A DNA stretch of 64,000 bases, taken from positions 108,153-172,152 of the forward strand of contig JABAAE010000010.1 in NCBI GenBank assembly GCA_014238905.1. Direction: 5' to 3'. Position 1 is the stretch's first letter. Each line of letters opens with the position of its first letter. The position numbers and the translations under genes were made by a program. The notes under the pieces were generated by a model. It saw only the letters and a program-made list of their open reading frames with translations, had not been told where the DNA came from and made no database searches. The DNA is from Planctomycetota bacterium (GTDB taxonomy: Bacteria; Planctomycetota; Planctomycetia; Pirellulales; Pirellulaceae). Shown here one piece after another: positions 1-9,056 of this stretch.

Positions 1-642
1 GCCGAGTTGGCCTTGGTTGTTGGAAACGGTGAAGCTCCGGCGAATGGCTTTGTTTCCCTCGGTCCAACGGCAACTGGTTTTTATTTCGAAATCACCATCA
101 GCTTGATCCACCCAATCACCGATCAGCCACGAGAGGTCGTCCAGTTTCGAAGAGCGTGTGGGCGAAACAGAAAATAGGGTCTCTCGGATGGAGTCGATTT
201 TCCAGATTCCGTTTTGCCTGACATGAACCGCTGAATAGTTAGATTCGGTCGGCTCCTCGCCAGGGACTGAAACGATCGCGATCCCATCTTCGATGGAGAC
301 GTCTCTGGTGATAAATCTTATCGTCACATCCCGCAGGGAGACATTGACTCCTGCCGGATCGTTTTGGAATAAACGATTCATTTCCTCTGCGATGGCCTCT
401 GTACCACGGATCCGCCGACCATCGTCGCAAATCCACTCGCCGGATTGACTCCAGTAGGAAGCGGCTTGTTGAGCGGCCTGACGATTCATTGCGTCGAGGT
501 ATCCTTCGATGGATTTTACGATGGCCAGTCTGTCTTTTTGACCGGTGGTTTGAGGGGCGGTGTCCTGGGCTTCGGCCGTCAAAAACAAAAGGCTCAAACC
601 CAATACCAGAAAAGAACATGGGAAGGCTATTGATCGATTCAT
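1..642 (-). CDS. Secreted SnoaL-like/DUF4440 protein, partial (3' end outside window)
   Basis: The minus-strand frame from an ATG at 642 is open to the left edge (214 codons) without a stop. It begins MNRSIAFPCSFLVLGLSLLF, a typical signal peptide ending near TAEAQD. A domain resembling the NTF2-like SnoaL/DUF4440 fold follows (residues about 30-140): KDRLAIVKSIEGYLDAMNR, then a region with SQSGEWICDDGRRIRG and AEEMNRLF, then VSIEDGIAIVSVPG. Planctomycetes carry many secreted proteins of this type, often annotated SgcJ/EcaC family. A second domain with DLSWLIGDWVDQADG starts near residue 165 and runs off the window. The substrate is unknown. The family call rests on pattern recognition only. 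Confidence 0.75.
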   Translation of the reverse strand, partial: MNRSIAFPCSFLVLGLSLLFLTAEAQDTAPQTTGQKDRLAIVKSIEGYLDAMNRQAAQQAASYWSQSGEWICDDGRRIRGTEAIAEEMNRLFQNDPAGVNVSLRDVTIRFITRDVSIEDGIAIVSVPGEEPTESNYSAVHVRQNGIWKIDSIRETLFSVSPTRSSKLDDLSWLIGDWVDQADGDFEIKTSCRWTEGNKAIRRSFTVSNNQGQLG

Positions 643-1358
643 GATTTCAAATCCCAGCGGGCGGCAAACGGTGAAAGTTTGTAAAGTGACAGTCTGTTAT
701 TAAAGAGAAAAAACGTTGTCGGAAAGACGTGGACCAGGGGAGGGTTTGAGGTTGAACATCATTGAGCTCCCAAAGTGGGGAAGTCCTCGGGATGGCCACC
801 CCACGGCTCGGTTTTCAGTTGTCTTCCAGTCCGAATCCACATTCTTCGGTTCGCTATTGTTCGGTTTGCTATTGTTCGGTTCGCTATTGTTCGGTTCGCT
901 ATTGTTCAGCCCCAAATCACCCGATGATTCAGAATGCCCGCTGACTCAGGATACCCGCTGACTCATTGATTTATGGCATTCAACAGAAGCGTTTCATGGC
1001 GGGCCGGATCCGAGGCGTCGCTACTGTATTGTTTACCTTAGTTCGTGATTGGACTTTAGGGAGAGGAAACAAGGCTCCATTAACGCTGTTTTGCCAAAAA
1101 TAGACAGGAAGTGGCCGTCTTTTGAGTGGTGAGCAGGTTGCGTTGGTTCTGTTCTTATCAGGCCAGGTTTACCGGATCGGCTGGCAGGGCTGAGAGCCAA
1201 ACTGGGATGTTGCTTGTCGGCGATGACCGAAAGCATCCTGTGATGGGTGATTCGAAATCCATTCAACCACAATTCAGAACGAACAACAGTTCGACGACGG
1301 ACGTTATCGAGGTGCGTGTTCCGATTCTCCGGCCGAATGCTATTGGGTTCATTGGGAC
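643..1358. other. Intergenic region without a recognisable gene
   Basis: About 716 bases lie between the divergent-to-parallel neighbours. Only short overlapping frames without family resemblance are present. It holds the 15-bp tandem array at 845-904 and a degenerate duplication of CCGCTGACTCA near 938-965. I see no convincing promoter or RNA gene. Confidence 0.6.
845..904. repeat. Tandem array, four copies of a 15-bp unit
   Basis: The unit TTCGGTTCGCTATTG is repeated four times head to tail, with a single C/T difference in copy 2, followed by a partial copy (TTC) at 905. It lies in apparently non-coding DNA. The minus strand would read as repeats of Ser-Glu-Pro-Asn-Asn, resembling in codon pattern the pentapeptide arrays in the large protein at 28144-32235. 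Confidence 0.95.
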
Positions 1359-3308
1359 CTAGTTTAAATCGATTGGAATCGTTGCGTCGCTACCAGGCTG
1401 CACCGGTTTGAGACCCTTGATTTTGGAGAGATCTGGTTTTTCCCGGCCTAGTTTCACCGTGTAATTACCCTCCGAATAAACGGGGGCCCGAAAGCGATTA
1501 GAATCCATCCGGACCGTGTAGAGGATTTCATCGGTCGCGTCCTCAATCACTTGTACTACCGGTCGCTCCACACCTTTGACAACCATTTCTGGCAAATAAC
1601 CAATTGGCTTGCGACCGTCGTTATTACGGTAATCAAAGGTGATCGGCCATCCTGCAAATTGAGCTTGGTCGCCTTGGTCAACGTCCGCAAACCTCGGCCA
1701 GCATTCTACGGTGATTTTCCGATTCTTTTTATCGAACCGAACCACTCCAAAGCCATCTCCACGCTGTTTCTCATCTTGACGGTTCGGCGGATTGGCATAG
1801 GCCAGCATCGTGATTTTATTCCCTAAACCATCGAGGTAATCCCCCGTCCATGGAAGGGGACTGTTGGCTACTGCGTTGGGTCCCGGTTTTTCATTTTCAG
1901 GCCACCACCAACGACCGTAAATCGTATTGACAATAGCGGGGCTGGTGAACGCATAGGGACCATCTCCAAAACTCTCGATCCCATGTTTTACAAAAACAGC
2001 GAGGTGTTGATCGCCGCATAAATGGGGCGCCCAAGCACGTCGAATTTCAACAAGTGCTTTATTGCGACCTTTTTGCGGCCACGCATTACTATCAAGATCC
2101 GCAAGTAACCGGTTGCTTTCTTGACCGTGTAGGTGAACCGCCCCACAAAATGCAGTTTGTGAAAGGACACACTTCATATCGGCGGCTGTCCAATCCTGGC
2201 TCCAGGCATTGAGAAATTCTAATTGCCGATCGCCCATGAGCTTCAAATCCGAAAGATCAACAGCAGCGCGATCATATTTAGGATCGTTAATATGATCAGG
2301 ACGAGGTCCCATCTTGGGGATTTTTCCTTGCGGCCCACTCTTGAATTTTCGATCCTCAACAATGGCAAAATTGATTCCGCCAATTGTCAAATCGGTATAG
2401 TAAACGCCAATTCCACGCTCAATGGGAGTCGGATCGTAAGCGTCGGGAAGATGCCATGTCTGGCAACGCTGAACCATGTTGACGTATTTTGCGGGATAAA
2501 AATAACCTCCGCTGGGCCCCTGAGGATTGCTCGCTTGCTTGCCATTCTCGCCCCAAATATTTGCTTGGCCAACATCGTGATCATCGGGAATGGTGACCAC
2601 AGGTCGATCCTTCAAGATCTCTCGAAACTGCATTCCAAATTCCAGCCAGCCGTACGTATGCTCTGTGTGATGGTAGGATTGGTCTCCGGCAAAGAATAAA
2701 AAATCAGGATCTATCTTTTTTAAATTATCAAGCATTTTAGGTCGTGGCCCAGGCGTCCGTGAACTGTTGCAAGACAGATTGCCAACAACAATGACCTCTT
2801 TGTCGATTGGATCTTTTCGAATAACGCCTTCAAACTGCGCCTTGGCACCATGCCGGACACGATAAGAAACGTCTTTTGTATTATCCCAATCTTCTATTCT
2901 GAAATGAGCACTCCACCCGAGTTCAATGACTTTTTCCTTGGCGACTTCCTGCCACTCTCCAGTAGGTTGTTTCAGTTCTAAACGAGCCAACCTCGCCTCA
3001 TCCGGCTTGAGAGGGAATAGCTGAGCTGACAGTTTGAGGACGCCGTGGTCATGAGTATAAACAGCAAACCCAACGACCTCATTGCGTGGAACATTCAGAT
3101 TCATCGTCCGCCGCTTGTTCGGTTTAACTTTCCACCATTGGCCGGTCGCCATCGATTCCAGGTTTTTAAATTTTGGCCCAAAGACGGGAGGTTGCTGCTG
3201 TCCCATTAGAGAATTGAAGCTCATCAGCCAAATGAAGACAAATGCAAGACAGGCAATGCCTGCTTGGGATCGAAAACGAAAACGCCTAGTTGGTCTGATT
3301 GGGTTCAT
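1359..3308 (-). CDS. Secreted PhoD-like metallophosphatase
   Basis: The 649-residue protein has an Arg-rich n-region and hydrophobic stretch (ACLAFVFIWLMSFNSLMG), so it is exported. It shows the calcineurin-like metallophosphatase signature of the PhoD family: GNLSCNSS near residue 180, FFAGDQSY near 205, IPDDHDVGQ near 239, and a late metal-binding HLCGDQHLAVF near 433. PhoD enzymes hydrolyse phosphate mono- or diesters in the periplasm or outside the cell. Planctomycetes have several divergent copies whose substrates are unknown, so the substrate is not assigned. The N-terminal 30-140 region looks like the beta-sandwich that precedes the catalytic domain in this family. The gene stands alone on the minus strand between an intergenic region and a decayed porin gene. 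Confidence 0.88.
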   Translation of the reverse strand: MNPIRPTRRFRFRSQAGIACLAFVFIWLMSFNSLMGQQQPPVFGPKFKNLESMATGQWWKVKPNKRRTMNLNVPRNEVVGFAVYTHDHGVLKLSAQLFPLKPDEARLARLELKQPTGEWQEVAKEKVIELGWSAHFRIEDWDNTKDVSYRVRHGAKAQFEGVIRKDPIDKEVIVVGNLSCNSSRTPGPRPKMLDNLKKIDPDFLFFAGDQSYHHTEHTYGWLEFGMQFREILKDRPVVTIPDDHDVGQANIWGENGKQASNPQGPSGGYFYPAKYVNMVQRCQTWHLPDAYDPTPIERGIGVYYTDLTIGGINFAIVEDRKFKSGPQGKIPKMGPRPDHINDPKYDRAAVDLSDLKLMGDRQLEFLNAWSQDWTAADMKCVLSQTAFCGAVHLHGQESNRLLADLDSNAWPQKGRNKALVEIRRAWAPHLCGDQHLAVFVKHGIESFGDGPYAFTSPAIVNTIYGRWWWPENEKPGPNAVANSPLPWTGDYLDGLGNKITMLAYANPPNRQDEKQRGDGFGVVRFDKKNRKITVECWPRFADVDQGDQAQFAGWPITFDYRNNDGRKPIGYLPEMVVKGVERPVVQVIEDATDEILYTVRMDSNRFRAPVYSEGNYTVKLGREKPDLSKIKGLKPVQPGSDATIPIDLN

Positions 3309-3617
3309 TATTGTTTTACTCTGGAATTTGGAAACTACGGCTATTGTCCAAAACTAAGACAAGAACGTCAAACTAGTTTGGCTCTATTTTGATAGATTCA
3401 CCTTTCCTTTCAACCGCTTAAATCCATGACCCCTCAAACGCTGTTACTGCCCAATCGCATCCACTGCATTAAATGAGGTGGAGGTGATTCAAATTCCCAG
3501 CAACCAATTTAATCCTCCAAATGAACCACAGTTCAATTGATTGCTGAGGAAGTCCCAACAAAATCGGTTCCGACGATGCTCTCTTTGATCCCCAATCCTG
3601 GTGACCCGTCGTGTCGT
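3309..3617. other. Upstream region of the PhoD-like gene; nothing recognised
   Basis: About 300 bases between the PhoD-like start and the end of the porin remnant. There is a small perfect palindrome (CAAACTAGTTTG) near 3370. I do not recognise a promoter by consensus. Confidence 0.4.
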
Positions 3618-4050
3618 TATTCCGGACGAATGGTCAGGTTGGCAGTCGTCCTGTAGTAGAATCCGAAGGTGCCTGCGTACAGCGGGTTCGATTCGCTTAG
3701 AGGAAGAGTTCCGCCGCGAGGAGCGTCTCGAGTGACGTTGTCACCTTTCCACCCCTCAGTTCGTTTACCGAAAGTCCGACGATCGGTAAGTGTGTAGAAG
3801 ATGGAATGGCTAAGTGCAAAGTGATTTTCTTCATGTCTGATAACTCGAAGCGCATCGCTTTGGAATACCCATTGCATGGACTCAGTCAGTTGCGAGTCCA
3901 GAACGATGCTGTGTGAATAAGCGTCGTCGCCGCGTGCACCAAGATTACCAAAAGTTGGTCATGTCGCTGAACGTAACGTCGTCATTGAAGTTGCGGGTGA
4001 AACCACCCAAGAAAGTGCCGCCGTCACCGAATTGATCGAATTCAGTGTCC

Positions 4051-4082
4051 CAGCCAGCAGTTCAGCCAGCAGTTCAGCCAGC
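4051..4082. repeat. 12-bp tandem duplication inside the porin pseudogene
   Basis: CAGCCAGCAGTT occurs at 4051-4062 and 4063-4074, then a partial third copy. On the minus strand the unit reads Ala-Gly-stop-Thr twice, before the intact Ala-Gly-Trp-Asp. The stop therefore seems to have arisen first and then been copied by the duplication. Confidence 0.9.
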
Positions 4083-4246
4083 GTGCAATGTCGTGCAGGC
4101 ACGGATCTCACACGTTGCAACAGCACCTGTGTGAGGAAAGGGCTCACGGTTGTACATCATCATTGAATGAGAGTAGACAAAGTTTTGCGAGCAGGAACGG
4201 ATACGTAACCCATCAAGCCATAAAAGTGTCCGATACTAACGCGCAA

Positions 4247-4305
4247 GTCACCCCTGGCAAGTTCACCCCTGGCAAGTTCACCCCTGGCAAGTTCACCCAT
4301 GGCAA
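4247..4305. repeat. 15-bp tandem array inside the porin pseudogene
   Basis: GTTCACCCCTGGCAA and variants are repeated: 4247-4260 (one base short), 4261-4275, 4276-4290 and 4291-4305. On the minus strand this gives GELAMGELARGELARGELAR before GDLRVSIGHF, where an ordinary family member would have a single short turn. Confidence 0.92.
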
Positions 4306-4784
4306 GTTCACCGTAAAGCAGTGGCAACGCCCAGTCGTACTTACCACCGCGTGTGTAGTCCGGCTCAAGATCCCGAGTTGGGCCAGGATGGCCGAATCCT
4401 TGTGTGTCAGGACCGTCGACACCGTACCTGGCGGCAAAACGGAAACCAAAAGCAAGTTCACCGCTTGTAGGGTTCGCTTCCTTTTCAACGAACATCCATC
4501 ATTTTAATGGAAATGAAGAGGCTTTCCCGTCGATTTGAAGACCCGGGTTTTTCTGCGTCCTAACCTGGTCGCAGCGATTCTGGATATCGGGGATACCCTC
4601 TTGGTTGAAAGTGCTTTGAGCAGTCGCCGTTGATGCCAAGCCGTCGGCAAACGAGCCATTACGGGGGTGCCCCGCAAGAAAGTTTGCAGCTGGAGAAGTA
4701 TTTTGCCGAGGTCGGTGGTATGTTAAGGCCTTTCCCGTCTCGAATATTCTGCCCTCCGCATCTCTCGTACGAACTGCCACTTTC

Positions 4785-6314
4785 ATGTCGCCTCTTTTGG
4801 TTTGTTTGATTGGATTGCTGTTTGTTGTGGGGGCTATCCTGTTTCTTCGCCTGCATGCCTTTTTGGCGCTGCTGCTGGCTGCTTTTATCGTGACCATTTT
4901 GACGACCTTGGTTCCGGATGAGTATTTCGCCAGCGGGGTCACACGGGATCTCGGCTTGGTCCCTGGGAAATTGGCTAATGGATTTGGCTCTGGCTGTGGG
5001 AAGGTCGGCCTTATCATTGCGATGGCCGCGATCATTGGTCAATGCCTGGTGGAAAGTCGCGGTGCCGAACGGATCGTCAATAGTGTGCGAAAGATCTGTT
5101 CACCTTCCCAAGCTCCCAAAGCTTTCATGTTTAGTGGGTTCCTGATGGGGGTGCCGATTTATTTCGATACGGTTTTTTATTTACTATTTCCCTTGGTACG
5201 GGAGCACGCCCGCAGGAATCAGGGGACTTACCTACTTTGTCTATTGGCCACCGTTGCTGGGGCAAGCATGGCCCACTCGCTGGTTCCACCCACACCCGGG
5301 CCACTGCTGGTGGCTGCGGAATTAGGCGTGAGCTTGGGTGTGCTGATTCCGTTTGGAATCATCCTCGGCTTAATAACGATTTCCGTCGGGTATGCTTACG
5401 CGGTTTTGGCGAATCGAATCTGGCCCTTGCCCATTCGTCCGATGGAAGGGTCGACCCAAGGCGAAATTCCGGTCTTCCAAGAGAGTGATTCGCCACCACC
5501 ATTGTGGCTGGCGATTTTGCCCATCGTGATACCGGTGCTTCTTATTGTGACCGGCACGGTGACCAAGATGGGCTATGAGCAGTCCGCTCGGGCGGAATAT
5601 CAGCCTCGGATCAGTGCCGTGACGGAGCAGAGCCTTGCCGGCGACATCAGCCAGCTGGATAGGGAATTAAAAACGAACTTACTGCAGGAGCAGTGGACGC
5701 AGGCTAAGGCTATCCCGGGTTGGTTAACGCTTATTGTGAATAAGAATTTCGCCTTGTGCATTGGTGCGATGTTGGCATTAGCGCTGATCGTTTTTACAGG
5801 TGCCCGGAAGGATCGCAAGGCAGAACACGTGGTACGGGATGCCCTGATGACGGGCGGGACCATTATCCTGATCACCGCAGCCGGAGCCACATTCGGCCTT
5901 TCCATGAAAGAATCTGGGATTGCAGAACAAATTCGGCAGTGGGTGACCATTGAGGGCAGGCAGTCCGAAGGGGTTTCCGGATTTGTTCTGCTATGGATCG
6001 CCTTCGCTTTGACGGCAGCGGTTCGTATCGCCCAAGGATCGGCAACGGTGGCGATGTTGACCAGCGTCGCGGTGATTGCTCCGTTAACGGCGGTGATTAC
6101 TCTTGGTTTTCATCCGGTGTACCTGGCGTTAGTGATCGGATGTGGTTCCAAACCAGGTCCCTGGATGAACGACAGTGGATTCTGGGTGGTCAGTCGAATG
6201 TCGGGCATGACAGAGATTGAGACTCTTCGCTCGTTTTCGGTTTTGCTTTCGATCATGGGACTGACCGGGTTTGTTGTCGTCAATTTTGCGGCTTGGTTGA
6301 TACCGTTTGTTTAA
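4785..6314 (+). CDS. GntP-family gluconate/sugar-acid:H+ symporter
   Basis: This is a 509-residue polytopic membrane protein with about a dozen hydrophobic segments. Family landmarks include ANGFGSGCGKVGLIIAMAAI near residue 65, a following segment FMFSGFLMGVPIYFDTVFYL near 112, HSLVPPTPGPLLVAAELG near 166, and SGFWVVSRMSGMTEIETLRS near 465. Members of the GntP family carry gluconate and related aldonates across the inner membrane with protons. The downstream gene starts within or just after its end and encodes an IlvD/Edd dehydratase, and a DapA-family aldolase follows, so the transported substrate is probably an aldonate such as arabinonate, xylonate or a similar acid. The exact substrate cannot be read from the sequence. 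Confidence 0.92.
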   Translation: MSPLLVCLIGLLFVVGAILFLRLHAFLALLLAAFIVTILTTLVPDEYFASGVTRDLGLVPGKLANGFGSGCGKVGLIIAMAAIIGQCLVESRGAERIVNSVRKICSPSQAPKAFMFSGFLMGVPIYFDTVFYLLFPLVREHARRNQGTYLLCLLATVAGASMAHSLVPPTPGPLLVAAELGVSLGVLIPFGIILGLITISVGYAYAVLANRIWPLPIRPMEGSTQGEIPVFQESDSPPPLWLAILPIVIPVLLIVTGTVTKMGYEQSARAEYQPRISAVTEQSLAGDISQLDRELKTNLLQEQWTQAKAIPGWLTLIVNKNFALCIGAMLALALIVFTGARKDRKAEHVVRDALMTGGTIILITAAGATFGLSMKESGIAEQIRQWVTIEGRQSEGVSGFVLLWIAFALTAAVRIAQGSATVAMLTSVAVIAPLTAVITLGFHPVYLALVIGCGSKPGPWMNDSGFWVVSRMSGMTEIETLRSFSVLLSIMGLTGFVVVNFAAWLIPFV

Positions 6315-6333
6315 CTTTTTCCGATTTACAACA

Positions 6334-8073
6334 ATGCTATTTCATCAGAAAAAACGATTGGAATCCCATCAGCTACGGAGTTCGCGCTGGTTTGGTCCGG
6401 ATGACCTACGGAGTTTTGGGCATCGCAGCCGAATAAAGCAAAACGGATTGAGTACTTCCGAGGTAGCGGGCAAGCCTGTGATTGGCATTTTGAATACGTG
6501 GAATGACCTTAACTCCTGCCACGGGCATTTTCGAGATCGCGCTGAAGAAATCAAGCGAGGTGTTTGGCAGTCAGGAGGTTACCCGGTTGAGATTCCGGTG
6601 ATGAGTCTCAGTGAGACGTTCATGAAGCCGACAGCGATGTATTATCGAAATTTGTTATCGCTGGAAACGGAGGAGACGCTCCGTTGTTATCCGATTGATG
6701 CAGCTGTTTTGATGGGGGGCTGCGATAAAACCACCCCGGCATTGATCATGGGGGCCGTTAGCGCGGGAGTTCCTTTTCTGCTGATGCCCGGCGGCCCGAT
6801 GATGCGTGCGAGTTGGCGTGGCGAACCGCAAGCCAGTGGGACCGACGTTTGGCGTCATTGGGCGGAACGGGGAGCAGGCCGTCTTTCCTGCGACGACTGG
6901 CAGGACTTCGAAGACCATATCGCACCATCGACCGGGCATTGTATGACGATGGGAACGGCTTCCACGATGACCTCCCTGGCCGAGGTGCTCGGGTTGACTC
7001 TTCCAGGAGCCGCCAGTATTCCGGCGGTCCATGCGGCCCACTCCCGGATGGCTGCCCAATGTGGTCAACAAGCCGTGGAGTTGGCGTGGTATGACTGTCG
7101 GCCTGAAGAGATTCTTTCACGCCGAGCGTTTGAGAATGCGATTACAACCGACATGGCGATCGGGGGTTCGACCAATGCGATTGTCCACCTGATCGCGATG
7201 GCGGGGCGGGCGGGTATTCCTTTGTCACTGAGCGATTTTGACGAAATTTCTCAAAGAACACCTGTGCTGGCCAACATCAAACCGTCTGGACAATACGTCA
7301 TGGCTGATTTTTACGACGCCGGTGGGTTACGCGGTCTGTTGAATCAAATTCAGGGGCTTTTGCATCTGGACTGCCCCACTGTAGCCGGAACGACACTTGG
7401 TGAAAATATCTCCGACGCGCCGGTATATGATCAAGATGTGATCCGACCACTGGAAAATCCGTTGTTGGAAAAGGGTGGTACAGCGGTTCTCTATGGAAAC
7501 CTTGCTCCGGACGGTTGCGTCATCAAGCCCTCAGCCGCGGATCGATCATTGTTGCAGCACACCGGTCCAGCCATTGTCTTTGAGAATTATCGGGATCTTC
7601 GCAAGCGGTTGAACGATCCAGATCTAGATGTCACCGCCAATCACGTGATGGTTCTCAAAGGGACCGGTCCGCTGGCTGCTGGAATGCCGGAATCAGGAAT
7701 GTTACCGATACCCAAAAAGCTGTTGGAGGCAGGTGTCAGGGATATGGTTAGGATATCGGATGCCCGAATGAGTGGGACTAGTTACGGAACCTGCGTGCTG
7801 CACATTTCCCCGGAGTCATCCGCTGGTGGTCCGCTGGCGGTTGTACAGGATGGCGACTTGATTGAATTGGATGTGAGCGGCCGAAAGATCCATCTCCACG
7901 TTTCTGCTGAACAATTGCAACGTCGCCTTGAGAATTGGAAATCACCGGATCCGAATCTCAGTCGGGGGTATGGAAAGTTGTATTTTGACGAAACGACGCA
8001 GGCTCACGAGGGTTGCGATTTTCGTTTTTTGCACAACGATGGCAGCCGTGGCCCTGACCCGGAAATTGATTAG
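6334..8073 (+). CDS. IlvD/Edd-family sugar-acid dehydratase (arabinonate dehydratase-like)
   Basis: The protein is about 579 residues from the ATG at 6334. An upstream TTG at 6307 would overlap the permease end and seems less likely. Three cysteines expected to hold a [2Fe-2S] cluster are present: C62 in NSCHGHF, C130 in GGCDKTTP and C203 in TGHCMTMG. Their spacing (68 and 73 residues) equals that which I recall for L-arabinonate dehydratase (C59, C127, C200). MSLSETFMKPTAMYYRN and TDMAIGGSTNAIVHL are further family motifs. The enzyme dehydrates an aldonate to a 2-keto-3-deoxy acid in the cytoplasm. The N-terminal SSRWFGPDDLRSFGHRS matches the arabinonate/xylonate group better than the branched-chain IlvD group. 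It lies between its likely transporter and aldolase, consistent with a catabolic operon. Confidence 0.9.
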   Translation: MLFHQKKRLESHQLRSSRWFGPDDLRSFGHRSRIKQNGLSTSEVAGKPVIGILNTWNDLNSCHGHFRDRAEEIKRGVWQSGGYPVEIPVMSLSETFMKPTAMYYRNLLSLETEETLRCYPIDAAVLMGGCDKTTPALIMGAVSAGVPFLLMPGGPMMRASWRGEPQASGTDVWRHWAERGAGRLSCDDWQDFEDHIAPSTGHCMTMGTASTMTSLAEVLGLTLPGAASIPAVHAAHSRMAAQCGQQAVELAWYDCRPEEILSRRAFENAITTDMAIGGSTNAIVHLIAMAGRAGIPLSLSDFDEISQRTPVLANIKPSGQYVMADFYDAGGLRGLLNQIQGLLHLDCPTVAGTTLGENISDAPVYDQDVIRPLENPLLEKGGTAVLYGNLAPDGCVIKPSAADRSLLQHTGPAIVFENYRDLRKRLNDPDLDVTANHVMVLKGTGPLAAGMPESGMLPIPKKLLEAGVRDMVRISDARMSGTSYGTCVLHISPESSAGGPLAVVQDGDLIELDVSGRKIHLHVSAEQLQRRLENWKSPDPNLSRGYGKLYFDETTQAHEGCDFRFLHNDGSRGPDPEID

Positions 8074-8135
8074 TCCAACCGGTCGGCGGTCACTGAAAAA
8101 TTACTAACTAAAAGACAAAACAGGAATGAGCATTC

Positions 8136-9056
8136 ATGCTGACTGAAACGATCACGCCCGACGTTCTAGCCCGTAGCGTTATCGCCGTTCCGCCATTGGC
8201 TCGCAACGCCGATTTTTCGATTAACCAAGCCGCTAACAGGAAGATGATCGGCTACCTTGAGGAGGGGGGTGTTTCAAATATCCTCTACGGTGGGAACGCC
8301 AATTTCTATCACATTTCCTCCACGCAGTTTAGAGAGGCCCTCCAGTTGTTGACCGAGTCAGCCTCGCAAAACACCTGGATGATTCCGTCGGTGGGTCCAA
8401 GTTTTGGTTTGATGATGGAGCAGGCGGAAATCCTGAAGGAATTCGACTTTCCAACCGCGATGGTTTTGCCAATGAATGGTATGACGACCAGTAATGGAGT
8501 TGAGGAAGGTTTCCAGCGATTTGTGGACCTCTTGGGAAAACCAGCGATACTCTATATCAAGTTGGACGGTTACATTGATCCCGCAGCTGTCGGCCGGTTG
8601 ATGGAGGGCGGGTACGTGTCGGCCGTCAAATATGCCACCGTTCGCAAAGAAGTGGCGGACGATCCCTATTTGTCGGAATTGGTAGACGTTGCTGATCCAA
8701 AGAGGATTGTCAGCGGGATCGGCGAGCAACCGGCCGTCGTCCACATGCGTGATTTTTCCTTGCAGGGTTTTACATCAGGGTGTGTTTGCATCGCTCCTCG
8801 AAGGTCGCTGAGAATGCTCCAAGCGATTCAATCGGGGCGGTTTGAAATGGCAAATATCATTAGGGAACAATTCGATGTGCTTGAATATCAGCGGAATTCG
8901 ATCCACCCGATTCGCGTTTTACACGATGCCGTTTCTTTGGCGGAAATTGCTGATATGGGTTCAGTCTTACCATTGATCAGCAACTTACCGGAGAGTATGA
9001 GAGAGAGGGTCAGGTCGGCTGCCTTGGAGCTACTGGACTACGAGCAATCGATTTAG
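8136..9056 (+). CDS. DapA-superfamily 2-keto-3-deoxy sugar-acid aldolase/dehydratase
   Basis: A 306-residue protein of the dihydrodipicolinate synthase/N-acetylneuraminate lyase superfamily, a TIM barrel using a Schiff-base lysine. The barrel motif LYGGNANFYHIS (about residue 50) replaces the usual GTTGE segment. The Schiff-base lysine is likely K165 in SAVKYATVRKE, with the partner tyrosine in ILYIKLDGY about 20 residues earlier. It is placed 62 bases after the dehydratase. In such cassettes the enzyme cleaves, or dehydrates further, the 2-keto-3-deoxy acid. Which of these it does cannot be told from the sequence. It is not expected to serve lysine synthesis, because of its context and the divergent N-terminal motif. 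Confidence 0.85.
   Translation: MLTETITPDVLARSVIAVPPLARNADFSINQAANRKMIGYLEEGGVSNILYGGNANFYHISSTQFREALQLLTESASQNTWMIPSVGPSFGLMMEQAEILKEFDFPTAMVLPMNGMTTSNGVEEGFQRFVDLLGKPAILYIKLDGYIDPAAVGRLMEGGYVSAVKYATVRKEVADDPYLSELVDVADPKRIVSGIGEQPAVVHMRDFSLQGFTSGCVCIAPRRSLRMLQAIQSGRFEMANIIREQFDVLEYQRNSIHPIRVLHDAVSLAEIADMGSVLPLISNLPESMRERVRSAALELLDYEQSI

Larger units (their letters stand above)
3618..4655 (-). pseudogene. Decayed outer-membrane beta-barrel porin (BBP2-like)
   Basis: Read on the minus strand, fragments of one porin-like protein appear in order. First comes a signal-peptide-like tail ending ASTATAQ (about 4640). Then FVEKEANPTSGELAFGFRF, ARYGVDGPDTQ, a GELAR repeat, and IGHFYGLMGY (4495-4200). 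Then YSHSMMMYNREPFPHTGAVA, GWDTEFDQFGDGGTFLGGF, NFNDDVTF, GARGDDAYSHSIVLDSQLTE, MQWVFQSDALRV, and finally LYAGTFGFYYRTTANLTIRP (3620). Lesions are: TGA at 4499-4501; a one-base deletion near 4186-4190; TGA codons inside a duplicated 12-bp unit (4051-4082); one extra T near 3950; and TAA at 3618-3620. The motifs match the carbohydrate-porin/BBP2 family as I know it from planctomycetes. It is non-functional. Confidence 0.85.

Noticed and set aside
239-619. 126-codon minus-strand frame rich in Arg/Ser
   Set aside because: It is a shadow of the partial SnoaL-like gene, which is in another frame and carries the signal peptide.
1033-1272. 79-codon minus-strand frame in the intergenic region
   Set aside because: No ribosome-binding site, no family resemblance and an overlapping frame of similar length on the other strand.
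4051-4082. Possible selenocysteine TGA codons in the porin remnant
   Set aside because: The TGAs replace conserved Trp positions, lie in a duplicated unit, and the frame is broken by further frameshifts and stops; this is decay.
4499-5035. Long minus-strand open frame (178 codons) over the GntP start
   Set aside because: Most of it is antisense to the permease coding region; only the last ~50 codons (after about 4655) resemble the porin N-terminus and were assigned to the pseudogene.
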